This document shows, piece by piece, positions 7,615-15,453 of a DNA stretch of 55,699 bases. Each line of letters opens with the position of its first letter. Position 1 is the first letter of the stretch. A program made the position numbers and the translations under genes. The DNA lies in assembly GCA_963847735.1 (NCBI GenBank), contig CAWKAV010000025.1, forward strand, positions 1-55,699, given 5' to 3'. This DNA comes from CAWKAV01 sp963847735. Lineage in GTDB: Bacteria; Desulfobacterota; Desulfuromonadia; Desulfuromonadales; BM103. Below the pieces are notes generated by a model. That model made no database searches. It saw only the letters and a list, made by a program, of their open reading frames with translations, and was not told the DNA's origin.

Positions 7615-7831
7615 AAGCAAATACGTACAAGCATAATTTTTGGCACAATTGAGTGTCTTATAAATCATGAATTGTTCGGATGATGTGAATATGGCCGAGA
7701 CACAAAATTCTCGCTGACTGCAATCTAAGAATCTGATTCAGCCGTTAATCCGACCTGGCATTCGTGACATGTGAGACCCAGCAACACCAGGAATTTGGAG
7801 AGCACCCGAGCATCTAAAAACAATTCAAAAT

Positions 7832-8662
7832 TTAGTGAGACATCAGCACCGGCACCGTCATCGACTCCAGTACAGTACGGGTCGCACCACCAAGCACCCA
7901 CTCTCTGAGACGGGAATGTCCATAGCAACCCATGACCATCAGATCGACAGATAAGTCTGATGCGCGTGACAGCAGCTCATTACCGACGTCAATCTCGACA
8001 CCGTGGCAATCTTTAACCTCGGCGCGGATATCAAGTCGTTCTAAATAACGAGCCATATTTTCGGTTTGGATACTGTCGTTCTTGCTAGTTTTGGAGTTGA
8101 CCGCCATGACATGGACACTGTCCGCAGCTCTAAGCAAGGGAATCGCATTTAAAACGGCTCGCGATGCCTCCTGGCTGGCATTCCAGGCAATGAGAATGCG
8201 CTTGCCGATAGAGGGGAAATCGTCCGTATTTGGTAAAATCAGTACTGGACGGCCTGCAGTAAGCACTAAACGCTCCGGGAAATCGATGGCGACTCCCGAG
8301 TCGTCCGAAGCATCACTCTGGCTGATCACAACGATATCGGCATATCGTGCTTGCAACGACATTGCATTGACCGAGTCATCGAAAGCAGTATGCCATTCTA
8401 ACTTCTCTAAGCCAGCAGATGAGGTTTGCTTGCGGAAGGCCTCTTCAGTACGTGCCATTAAGTCGGCGGCGATTTTATTCTGAACGGCTATGATCTCCTC
8501 TCCCATTTGAGCCATTATGCAGCCAGGTGTGGCATGGGGTGAAAACGCATAAAGTCCAACTAAATAGGCATCGTACTTCCTGGCTAACTGAATGGCGGCT
8601 TCCAGACGTTTTGCGCTGTGTTTTCCAGGGTCGATGTGAACAAGAATAGTTTTATAGCTCAT
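7832..8662 (-). CDS. Universal stress protein, tandem UspA domains
   Basis: This 276-residue protein has two consecutive UspA folds: residues about 1-140 (beginning YKTILVHIDPG) and about 155-275. The second half holds the nucleotide-binding signature G-x2-G-x9-G-T in MGCYGHSRLREWVLGGATRT; the first half lacks it. The start at ATG 8662 is preferred over 8674 because AGGAA lies six bases upstream. It faces away from the Usp/P-type-ATPase pair at 9.2-12.8 kb, so the locus has two different Usp proteins. A stress-signalling or ATP-sensing role is inferred from the family only. Confidence 0.88.
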   Translation of the reverse strand: MSYKTILVHIDPGKHSAKRLEAAIQLARKYDAYLVGLYAFSPHATPGCIMAQMGEEIIAVQNKIAADLMARTEEAFRKQTSSAGLEKLEWHTAFDDSVNAMSLQARYADIVVISQSDASDDSGVAIDFPERLVLTAGRPVLILPNTDDFPSIGKRILIAWNASQEASRAVLNAIPLLRAADSVHVMAVNSKTSKNDSIQTENMARYLERLDIRAEVKDCHGVEIDVGNELLSRASDLSVDLMVMGCYGHSRLREWVLGGATRTVLESMTVPVLMSH

Positions 8663-8765
8663 GGGATTCCTCATTAACTGAATGCTAAGGGTTCACGTTT
8701 CACTATGCTCACTGTATTTCGTAGCAACGTTCTCCATAGGCAATTCAAATATTCAGGCTGATTTC

Positions 8766-8948
8766 TTAATTCAGACAGTCCCCGCGCCACAGACATTGGC
8801 CTTGATCACACACGTCAGCGTGGCCAGTCTGAGAACAGCTTTGGTTGTCTTCCTGGCTTTGCATCGTGCGAATCAGGTCGACTTTTTTGAGACGGCCGGG
8901 ATTCAGTCCACGCATTCTTGCAATCTCCTTGATCTCATTCATATTCAT
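8766..8948 (-). CDS. Small SAP-domain protein with C-terminal cysteine cluster
   Basis: This is a 60-residue protein starting at ATG 8948, eight bases after GGAGG. The N-terminal 35 residues (MNEIKEIARMRGLNPGRLKK, then VDLIRTMQ) fit the SAP helix-extension-helix motif, a DNA- or RNA-binding fold. The last 25 residues hold four Cys and a His in CSQTGHADVCDQGQCLWRGDC, arranged as a possible metal site. Similar small SAP proteins occur in deltaproteobacteria without known function. It lies between two divergent stress-protein genes. Confidence 0.72.
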   Translation of the reverse strand: MNMNEIKEIARMRGLNPGRLKKVDLIRTMQSQEDNQSCSQTGHADVCDQGQCLWRGDCLN

Positions 8949-9215
8949 GGTTTTGTCCTCCATTCCCTGGTGATGTACTCACGACGCTATGCGATTTGAT
9001 TGAGGGTGAATTTCACATATTCGACACGGCAACCCATCGTTAGCGTTATTTAATCACTTGCTGTTAACGATATTACTTATATGCTTGTTGTCAAGGTTGA
9101 CAAATCATATTCAATGGGTCATCCGATACAGATAACCCCATGTTTTATATAATAAAGAAATCCTTTTATGTCAGGAGGAGAAATCATTTCCGCAGGTTAG
9201 GTCAAGAGAGGCGCC

Positions 9216-10052
9216 ATGATCATTCTGGCTCACGACGGATCAATTTATGGCGATTGGGTTGCGCGTTATGCTTTGCATTTTGCGGCCAACGAAGCCGATC
9301 GCAAACTACTTCTCCTGCATGTTCTGGACGGCAACATCAAACCGGACATCGTAGAAACCCGGTTTGCCCGGTTTAAGGAAAACTGTCAGGAGGCCGGAGT
9401 GGAATGTCTCCCGCGCATTCTTCCTCTCGGCAAAACGGTCCACCGCAGCCTGCGCCAGGCGATTCCCCACGACCCTGAGTCACTGCTGATCTGCGGGACT
9501 CGGGTAAAACCCAACAAACGTTCGTTTTTGGGTGGATCAGTGGCCGAACAATTGTTACGTGCCCACCAGTGCCCGGTTCTGGCCTTGCGGGTTGTGCAGC
9601 CAGGTCTCCTTGGCAACCCCCATGACCTGCTTGTCCCCCTGGCAGGGCACCTGAGCGGGTTTGCTCGAGTCTGGCCCGTATTCCGCCGCCTGGCTGCACA
9701 TTTGGATATGGTTCACCTCTTCCGGGCGTTGGCCATTAACCCCCTGCTGCAATCTCATCTGACACCAACCCGCCAGCAAACGCTACGTAACATTGGTCGT
9801 ACACACCTGGCGCAAATCTGTGCCGAGCTAAAAGAATTCATGCCCCTGCAGCCCTTCCGCCTGGACCAAAGAGTGACTGTCACGACTGACTGGCCGCATG
9901 AAATACTGACGCTGTCCAGCCGACTCAAAGTGCAGATGATGCTACTGGGAGTGAGTGAACGCAGTCTTGCCCACCGTATATTCCATGGCGCAGGAATTGA
10001 GAAGGTTCTGCGGGAAACCCCATGTGATATTGGAGTTTACAGAGGGCCATGA
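9216..10052 (+). CDS. UspA-like protein preceding a P-type ATPase
   Basis: This 278-residue protein begins MIILAHDGSIYGDWVARYAL, the usual first strand and helix of a UspA domain. It has a Usp-like nucleotide region (LLICGTRVKPNKRSFLGGSV, then AEQLL) at about residues 90-120 and a second degenerate Usp-like half ending LLGVSERSLAHRIFHGAGIE. GAGAGG lies upstream of ATG 9216. Its stop codon overlaps the start of the downstream ATPase gene by four bases (ATGA), so the two are translationally coupled. This suggests it senses nucleotide or stress and adjusts the pump, which is inference. Confidence 0.78.
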   Translation: MIILAHDGSIYGDWVARYALHFAANEADRKLLLLHVLDGNIKPDIVETRFARFKENCQEAGVECLPRILPLGKTVHRSLRQAIPHDPESLLICGTRVKPNKRSFLGGSVAEQLLRAHQCPVLALRVVQPGLLGNPHDLLVPLAGHLSGFARVWPVFRRLAAHLDMVHLFRALAINPLLQSHLTPTRQQTLRNIGRTHLAQICAELKEFMPLQPFRLDQRVTVTTDWPHEILTLSSRLKVQMMLLGVSERSLAHRIFHGAGIEKVLRETPCDIGVYRGP

Positions 10053-12757
10053 ACGAACCCGGTCAAATTCAGAATCTGTCTGTCGAGAACGTCTATCACG
10101 CTCTGGGCAGTGGTGCAGGCGGTTTATTCCCTGACGAAGCTGCTGATCGCCTGCGTGAGGTGGGTAGGAACAGCGTCGAGGTGAAGGATTCCTGGCGGCG
10201 GTTGCGTAGTCTGACGCATCAATTCACTAATTTTTTCACGCTGCTGTTGTTTGCCTCAGCGGGGATTTGTTTTGTTGCTGAGAATCTACAGCCGGGGCAG
10301 AGCATGCTGGTGCTGGGATGGGCCCTTGCTGGGGTGGCTCTACTCAACGCACTTTTCAGCTTTATCCAGGAGTATCGAGCCGAACGGGAGATGGAATCCC
10401 TACGCCAGTTCCTGCCGCCTATGGTGCAGGTCGTGCGCGGCGGGCAGACGATGTCGTTACTGAGTGAGGAGTTAGTCCCGGGAGATCTTCTGCTCCTCAA
10501 AGAGGGCGACCGGATACCGGCTGACACCCGCCTGGTTCTGGCCGAAGAGCTGTTGGTCAATAATGCGCCACTGACCGGAGAGTCGCTGCCGGTCCCCTTG
10601 ACAGCGGAGCCTGTCGACTGTCGACTGGTGGAGAGTAAGAATATCGCGTTCGCCGGTTGTCTGGTGCTGCGTGGCAGCGGACGAGCCATGGTCTTTGCAA
10701 CCGGTTTACGTACCGAATTTGGCAAGATTGCTCACCTCTCTCAGTCACTGCGTCGTACACCTTCTCCGCTGGAACAGCAGATTGCCCACATGGTCAGAAC
10801 GCTGACTTTCATTGCCGTCAGCCTTGGTTTTTGTTTTTTTCTCTATGGCATGTTTAGCGGTCGGTCCCTCTGGGTCAACCTGGTCTTTATGATGGGCATT
10901 ATTGTCGCCAATGTCCCCGAAGGACTGTTGCCGACCTTTACCCTGGCACTGGCCATGGGTAGCAAGCGCATGGCTCACAGGAACGTGCTGGTCACCAGCC
11001 TGAGCGCAGTCGAAGCGCTGGGTGCTGTCCAGGTGATCTGCACAGATAAAACCGGCACACTGACCCACAATCAACTGGCAGTCACCTGCCTGGTGCCAGC
11101 AGGAGCTGAATCTGAATTCAAGCATCAACAGGAGCGCAAGCGTCTTCTCGAATTAGCCCTTTGTGCCTCTCAAGTACAGGCGACTAGCGAAGGTTACAGC
11201 GGCGATCCGCTTGACGTGGCAATAATCCAACGACTCGATGCTGAGGCCGGGGATGCAGAACAGATACACATTGATGCGCAACGGCACTTTCCTTTTGACG
11301 TTGATAAAAAGCGGGCGGCCGGTCTCGGTACGGTCGAAGGACAAAAGGTCTTTGCTGTTAAGGGCGCCTGGGAAGCGATTGGTCCGATGCTGACCGGCAT
11401 TGAATCAGGGGATGGCACGACGCTCGCCGTAGATCAGACCTGCCTCGATCGGGCAGAGAGGACGATGACCAAGCTGGCATCATCAGGTTTTCGAGTTGTT
11501 GCCGTTGCCTACCGATCAGTCAATTCGGTTTCAGACCTTCAGTCTTCTCAGGATCAGTTGGAGCACGATTTGGTCCTGGCAGGCTTCCTTGGAATAGAGG
11601 ATCCGATTCGTGAAGAGGTTCCGGCCGCACTGGCCAGTTGTCACGCCGCTGGAATCAAAGTGATTCTGATTACAGGAGATCATCCCGAGACAGCCATGAA
11701 TGTTGCCACGCGCTGTGGCCTGGTTGACCAGAACACTTCCACCGAAGTGGTGATGACCGGAGACGTGCTTGAAGAATTGAGTGAAGCAGAGCTCGTAGAG
11801 GCTCTAAACAGAGGGGTATGTATCTTTGCCCGCACCAGCCCTGCGCAGAAAATGAAAATCGTCATGGCCATCAAAAGCATGGATCAAGTCGTAGCCATGA
11901 CCGGTGACGGGGTCAACGATGCTCCGGCACTCAAGGCGGCCGACATCGGCATAGCGATGGGGAAAAGTGGCACTGACGTGGCCCGTGCTTCAGCCCAGAT
12001 CATTCTGATTGACGACAATTTTGCCTCTATCGTTGCGGGTATCGAGGAAGGGCGAACCGTCTTTTTCAATATACGTAAATTCACCAATTACGTACTCGTC
12101 AGCAATGGTCCTGAGATTCTTCCGTATCTCATTTATATCCTGCTGCCGGTGCCTTTGGCTCTGACGGTCATCCAGATTCTCGCCATCGATCTGGGAACTG
12201 ACATCATTCCCTCAATGGCACTTGGTCAGGAGCCACCCGACCCGGAGTCAATGCGACAGCCACCCCGCGGCCAGGAATTCCGTCTACTCAACCCTGGGTT
12301 AGTCGTACACAGCTACCTGTTCCTTGGTTTGCTGGAGGCGATGTGGTCACTCGGTCTTTTCTTCTATGTCCTGGTCGATGGTGGTTGGCAGTTTGGGATG
12401 GGGCTTGCAGCCGATGACCCTCTCTATCGCTCGGCGACCGGGATCGCCTTGGCAACCATCCTTTTAATGCAGATTGGCAACCTGGTCGGTCGTCGCTACG
12501 CCAATTCTTCAGGTCTTGATTTTGGTATCTTCAGAAACCGCCTCATGTTGGCGGGGATTATGATTCAAGTGATCTTTTCCTGGGGCCTTTTGTATTTAGC
12601 CCCGTTACAGAAAATACTTGGGACCGGTCCTGTTAACGGTTCCGTCTATCTGGTCGCCTGGTTGGGGATCCCTCTGATTTTTGGTGCTGACTATCTGCGG
12701 AAACGGTTGTTTTTAAGAAAGGTTGAATGCAACGATTCGCGAGAGAATGAACGATAA
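10049..12757 (+). CDS. P-type ATPase, P2-type resembling Na+/K+ pumps
   Basis: This is a 902-residue ATP-driven cation pump. It has an N-terminal cation-ATPase domain, the actuator motif TGES (about residue 176), the M4 segment ANVPEGLLPTFTLALAMGSK, the phosphorylation motif CTDKTGTLT (about 333) and the hinge MTGDGVNDAPALKAADIGIA (about 619). The C-terminal membrane part contains AIDLGTDIIPSMALGQEPPD. The PEGLL in M4 and LGTD in M6 resemble Na+/K+ and H+/K+ ATPases (P2C) more than Ca2+ pumps, so Na+, K+ or H+ transport is likely. It lacks the N-terminal Cys metal-binding domains of heavy-metal pumps. It is coupled to the upstream Usp gene, and downstream lies the first 701-bp repeat with two small membrane peptides. 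Confidence 0.9.
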   Translation: MNEPGQIQNLSVENVYHALGSGAGGLFPDEAADRLREVGRNSVEVKDSWRRLRSLTHQFTNFFTLLLFASAGICFVAENLQPGQSMLVLGWALAGVALLNALFSFIQEYRAEREMESLRQFLPPMVQVVRGGQTMSLLSEELVPGDLLLLKEGDRIPADTRLVLAEELLVNNAPLTGESLPVPLTAEPVDCRLVESKNIAFAGCLVLRGSGRAMVFATGLRTEFGKIAHLSQSLRRTPSPLEQQIAHMVRTLTFIAVSLGFCFFLYGMFSGRSLWVNLVFMMGIIVANVPEGLLPTFTLALAMGSKRMAHRNVLVTSLSAVEALGAVQVICTDKTGTLTHNQLAVTCLVPAGAESEFKHQQERKRLLELALCASQVQATSEGYSGDPLDVAIIQRLDAEAGDAEQIHIDAQRHFPFDVDKKRAAGLGTVEGQKVFAVKGAWEAIGPMLTGIESGDGTTLAVDQTCLDRAERTMTKLASSGFRVVAVAYRSVNSVSDLQSSQDQLEHDLVLAGFLGIEDPIREEVPAALASCHAAGIKVILITGDHPETAMNVATRCGLVDQNTSTEVVMTGDVLEELSEAELVEALNRGVCIFARTSPAQKMKIVMAIKSMDQVVAMTGDGVNDAPALKAADIGIAMGKSGTDVARASAQIILIDDNFASIVAGIEEGRTVFFNIRKFTNYVLVSNGPEILPYLIYILLPVPLALTVIQILAIDLGTDIIPSMALGQEPPDPESMRQPPRGQEFRLLNPGLVVHSYLFLGLLEAMWSLGLFFYVLVDGGWQFGMGLAADDPLYRSATGIALATILLMQIGNLVGRRYANSSGLDFGIFRNRLMLAGIMIQVIFSWGLLYLAPLQKILGTGPVNGSVYLVAWLGIPLIFGADYLRKRLFLRKVECNDSRENER

Positions 12758-13124
12758 ATCCACTGGCAAACAACATGTCACATTTTCTTGTGATGTGGGT
12801 TCAGTAAAGCGCACCTCCGTAGGTTCTCTACCAGGACGAAATTGCACTCACACCTGATTTATCTCCTGCGCAACACTACGCCATTCACGATCATCATGCC
12901 TTCATGTCTTTAATAAACCCGGGAATTAATTCTAATGAACGCCGCCCCGATGTCTTCTCTTCTAAAGTATCAACAAAAATAACTAAGCAAAAACAGAGTC
13001 TTGCAATTAAATTAAGAAACATGAAAATATTTTAACTTTTATTGTTGACATGAATTATTTTTAATGGTAAAAGTTTAATCAACAGTGAGGAACAACTCAC
13101 AAACCAAATCGATGGGAGGACGTC

Positions 13125-13271
13125 ATGAAAACTCAAAGCCGCTTTATGGATAATGTGAAAAGCAGTTACCTGGTTCTGGTCATCGCTGCACTCGGTGTCT
13201 TTGCTTTCATCTCGGCCGTACTGATCGCCTGGCCGGCACTCGCTTACATCGGCTCGAAACTTTTTAACTAA
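13125..13271 (+). CDS. 48-residue single-span membrane peptide A, copy 1
   Basis: This short gene has a strong ribosome binding site (GGGAGGA, four bases before ATG). The peptide has a polar basic N-terminus (MKTQSRFMDNVKSSY), one hydrophobic span of about 28 residues (LVLVIAALGVFAFISAVLIA) that leads into WPALAY, and a short tail ending GSKLFN. It is paralogous to the next gene: both are exactly 48 residues with GVFAF-x-SAVLIAWPALAY-x-G-x-K-x-FN. I recognise no family. An inner-membrane micropeptide with its N-terminus in the cytoplasm fits best. It is followed after 52 bases by its paralogue, then by a terminator. Confidence 0.8.
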   Translation: MKTQSRFMDNVKSSYLVLVIAALGVFAFISAVLIAWPALAYIGSKLFN

Positions 13272-13323
13272 TCTTTAACAACCAGCCCTCTCACCCGGTG
13301 GGAGAAACCATAGGAGAAACGCC

Positions 13324-13470
13324 ATGACAACCGCAGCCAATATCCTCAATAACGTAAAAGCCAGCTACACAATCGCCGTAATGGGTGTCCTTGGCGTCTT
13401 CGCTTTTGTCTCTGCAGTTTTGATCGCCTGGCCGGCCCTGGCCTACCTCGGCGCCAAGATGTTCAACTAG
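13324..13470 (+). CDS. 48-residue single-span membrane peptide B, copy 1
   Basis: This peptide is translated from ATG 13324 after AGGAGAAACGCC. Its length is the same as peptide A and its C-terminal 25 residues are nearly the same (GVFAFVSAVLIAWPALAYLG, tail AKMFN), while the N-terminus differs (MTTAANILNNVKASYTIAVM). Conserved NVK-[AS]-SY before the span and the WP inside it suggest a defined orientation and a kink. Tandem paralogues with conserved helices often assemble with each other or with a partner membrane protein. The nearest candidate partner is the P-type ATPase 370 bases upstream of peptide A; this link is inference. Confidence 0.8.
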   Translation: MTTAANILNNVKASYTIAVMGVLGVFAFVSAVLIAWPALAYLGAKMFN

Positions 13471-13514
13471 ACATTACGCAGGCGGGTTTAAACCTGCCCT
13501 GAATATGCAAAGTA

Positions 13515-13552
13515 AAAGGGCCGTTCTCCCCGGGGAACGGCCTTTGGTTTTT
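13515..13552 (+). terminator. Terminator after peptide pair, copy 1
   Basis: GGCCGTTC and GAACGGCC (within 13518-13542) form a GC-rich hairpin flanked by A and T runs, 45 bases after peptide B. Confidence 0.88.
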
Positions 13553-13554
13553 CT

Positions 13555-14071
13555 CAAATTGCAGGGTTAATCAGTATTTCTCATTTTGACCAACATCATA
13601 CCTTGCAAACTATGGAGGAATATAAATATGAGCCCTTCTGCCTTTGACCTCAACCTATGACCGGGTATAATTATTGACGTCATCTTTATGTAGATATCTG
13701 AGAATCTTGCAGCGGTGAGGGCGAGTGGAAGTGTGTTATCTGCAGTAATCGGAACTCTAGCTGAATTTAATTGTAAATCTTGGTCATGATCAGCAAAGTT
13801 TATGATCTCAACGGCCCCTGACCCTCTTAGGCAATAAATAAAGCACCTTAAAGCCATATAGCGTTGTAATAACTATTTTAAGAAACGGATAGGACTGTTT
13901 GTTACGCTGCTTTCAAAGTCGACTTTTTAGCCATCTTTGAGATTCTTTTCGGCTGATAATTATGGCGGTGATCGTTCAAACGGATTAAACCTAGTTGTCG
14001 AACAGCCACTTTTCGCTTCGGCATTATTGGCCGACTGGCTCCCTGGCTCTGGTTAGAGAAACTGGTTTTTT
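13555..14071 (+). other. Intergenic region before pxpB
   Basis: This is 517 bases of lower GC. A 96-codon minus-strand reading (13567-13857) is present but has no ribosome binding site, no recognisable motif and odd composition, so I do not call it a gene. No convincing promoter, riboswitch or repeat was found; the pxpB promoter presumably lies between 13860 and 14070. Confidence 0.4.
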
Positions 14072-14710
14072 ATGAATATTCAGTTGATAGGTGATGCCTG
14101 TGTGAGTCTGCTCTTTGGCGATGACATTTCGCTCAGCAATAGCCGCAAGGTGTTAACGGCCTATCATCAACTCAAAAGCAGCAGGTTACTTGCTGAACTA
14201 AAAATTCACGACCTGGTCCCGTCCTACCGATCACTAGCAATTCACTTTGAACCCGGTCAGGATCCCACCACCGTGGCGAAGACCTTGGCAGAGAGCCTGA
14301 CCCAGGAGGTCGTGCTTGCAGACAAGGCCCTGTCTCAACCTCCTAAAACTGTTGAAATCCCGGTAGTCTACGATGGTGAAGATTTGGCACGCGTGGCCGA
14401 AGTCAACAGTTTGCAGATAAAGGACGTCATCAGATTGCATGCCGGTGTCCTTTATACTGTTGCCATGATCGGCTTCAAGCCTTACTTTCCCTACCTAATT
14501 GGTCTTGACCCTCGCCTCGAAACGCCGCGCCTGGAATCTCCCCGGACCCGTGTCCCAGCAGGATCCGTGGCCATCGGTGGAGCACAGACCGGGATTTACC
14601 CGGAAGAGTCACCCGGCGGCTGGAACCTGATTGGCCGGATGTCTCCTGATCGGCTACAGGTTATCCTTCCCGGTGACACGATTATTTTTATTCAGCGCGA
14701 GGGATTATGA
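14072..14710 (+). CDS. pxpB: 5-oxoprolinase subunit PxpB (KipI-like)
   Basis: This is a 212-residue protein of the KipI/PxpB family, one of three subunits of the bacterial ATP-dependent 5-oxoprolinase that converts 5-oxoproline to glutamate. Family blocks visible are VPSYRSLAIHFEPGQD near residue 50, VEIPVVYDGEDLARVAE near 95 and the C-terminal GFKPYFPYLIGLDPRLETPR, VPAGSVAIGGAQTGIYPEES, GGWNLIGR. The TGA overlaps the ATG of pxpA by four bases, and pxpC follows in the same manner. It heads the gene set pxpB-pxpA-pxpC and then a TRAP transporter. Confidence 0.92.
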   Translation: MNIQLIGDACVSLLFGDDISLSNSRKVLTAYHQLKSSRLLAELKIHDLVPSYRSLAIHFEPGQDPTTVAKTLAESLTQEVVLADKALSQPPKTVEIPVVYDGEDLARVAEVNSLQIKDVIRLHAGVLYTVAMIGFKPYFPYLIGLDPRLETPRLESPRTRVPAGSVAIGGAQTGIYPEESPGGWNLIGRMSPDRLQVILPGDTIIFIQREGL

Positions 14711-15453
14711 TCATCAATTGCGATATCGGCGAACGGGGGGCTCAACACCCCATCGACCTGGAGCTCATGAACCACATCGGCATGGCCAATATTGCCTGTG
14801 GTGGCCATGCCGGCGATGAAGAAAGTATTGCGGTTTTTTCCACGATAGCGCAAGAAAAAGGCCTCCAGATTGCAGCCCATTTGGCTTACCCGGATCGGCC
14901 CAATTTCGGTCGCGTCTCTATGACCATTGCCGTCAAGAAGCTGCTGGCGGATCTGGACCGACAACTGGCCTTAAGCGTCGAGCAGAGCAGGGTCAAGTTA
15001 CACGGTGCCCTCTATAACGACTGCAACGTCAACGGTCTGCTGGCCCGGGAGGTTGCGATCTGGTTGCACAGCAGCCACATCAAGGAAGTTGTGACCCCGT
15101 TTGACTCGGCGCTTGCTGGCGCCTGCCAGGAGTTGGGTCTTTCTGTTTGTGCCGAGGCCTTCGCCGAGCGCCGCTATAACTGGCTTCCGGAGCGAGGGCA
15201 ACTAGTTCTGGTCAGCCGCAACAAGCACTATGCCTCGATTCATGAAGTAGACGAGGCTCTGGAGCACAGTCGAAAAATCATTGTCGAGCAAAGTATCGAT
15301 GCCGTCGTTGAACATGAGGATGGCACCCTGACGACCAGCTCGCGACCGATATTGGCAAAAACTCTCTGCATTCATTCCGATTCCGAGATTGCCCTGCCCC
15401 TGGCTTCTGGTCTGGCGACCCTCCTCCGACAGCATCAGGCGGGCATGCCGTGA
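14707..15453 (+). CDS. pxpA: 5-oxoprolinase subunit PxpA (LamB/YcsF family)
   Basis: This 248-residue protein has the LamB/YcsF signature: INCDIGE at the N-terminus, then IGMANIACGGHAGD, AAHLAYPDRPNFGR and VKLHGALYND (in most relatives VKPHGALYN). The C-terminal half has AEAFAERRYNWLPERGQLV. PxpA carries out the cleavage chemistry together with PxpB and PxpC. Both ends overlap neighbours by four bases, so the three subunits are translationally coupled and probably made in equal amounts. Confidence 0.93.
   Translation: MIINCDIGERGAQHPIDLELMNHIGMANIACGGHAGDEESIAVFSTIAQEKGLQIAAHLAYPDRPNFGRVSMTIAVKKLLADLDRQLALSVEQSRVKLHGALYNDCNVNGLLAREVAIWLHSSHIKEVVTPFDSALAGACQELGLSVCAEAFAERRYNWLPERGQLVLVSRNKHYASIHEVDEALEHSRKIIVEQSIDAVVEHEDGTLTTSSRPILAKTLCIHSDSEIALPLASGLATLLRQHQAGMP

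Larger units (their letters stand above)
12854..13554 (+). repeat. 701-bp direct repeat, copy 1 (two-peptide module)
   Basis: This stretch recurs at 21932-22632 at a constant offset of 9078 bases, with about five differences seen by eye (for example in the spacer before the second gene). It contains a leader with a promoter-like TTGACA at 13045, two genes for 48-residue peptides and a strong terminator. Weaker similarity continues about 40 bases upstream of each copy (GGTTCT..TACCAG..CGAAAT), so the duplication is older than the near-identity suggests, or has been homogenised. The 5' 270 bases hold no ORF I can support. Confidence 0.95.

Noticed and set aside
12770..12800. Hairpin-like CATGTCACA/TGTGATGTG after the P-type ATPase gene
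   Set aside because: The pairing needs a bulge and no T run follows; too weak to call a terminator.
13567..13857. 96-codon minus-strand reading between peptide module 1 and pxpB
   Set aside because: It has no ribosome binding site, no recognisable motif and unusual composition; it overlaps only intergenic DNA and may be chance.
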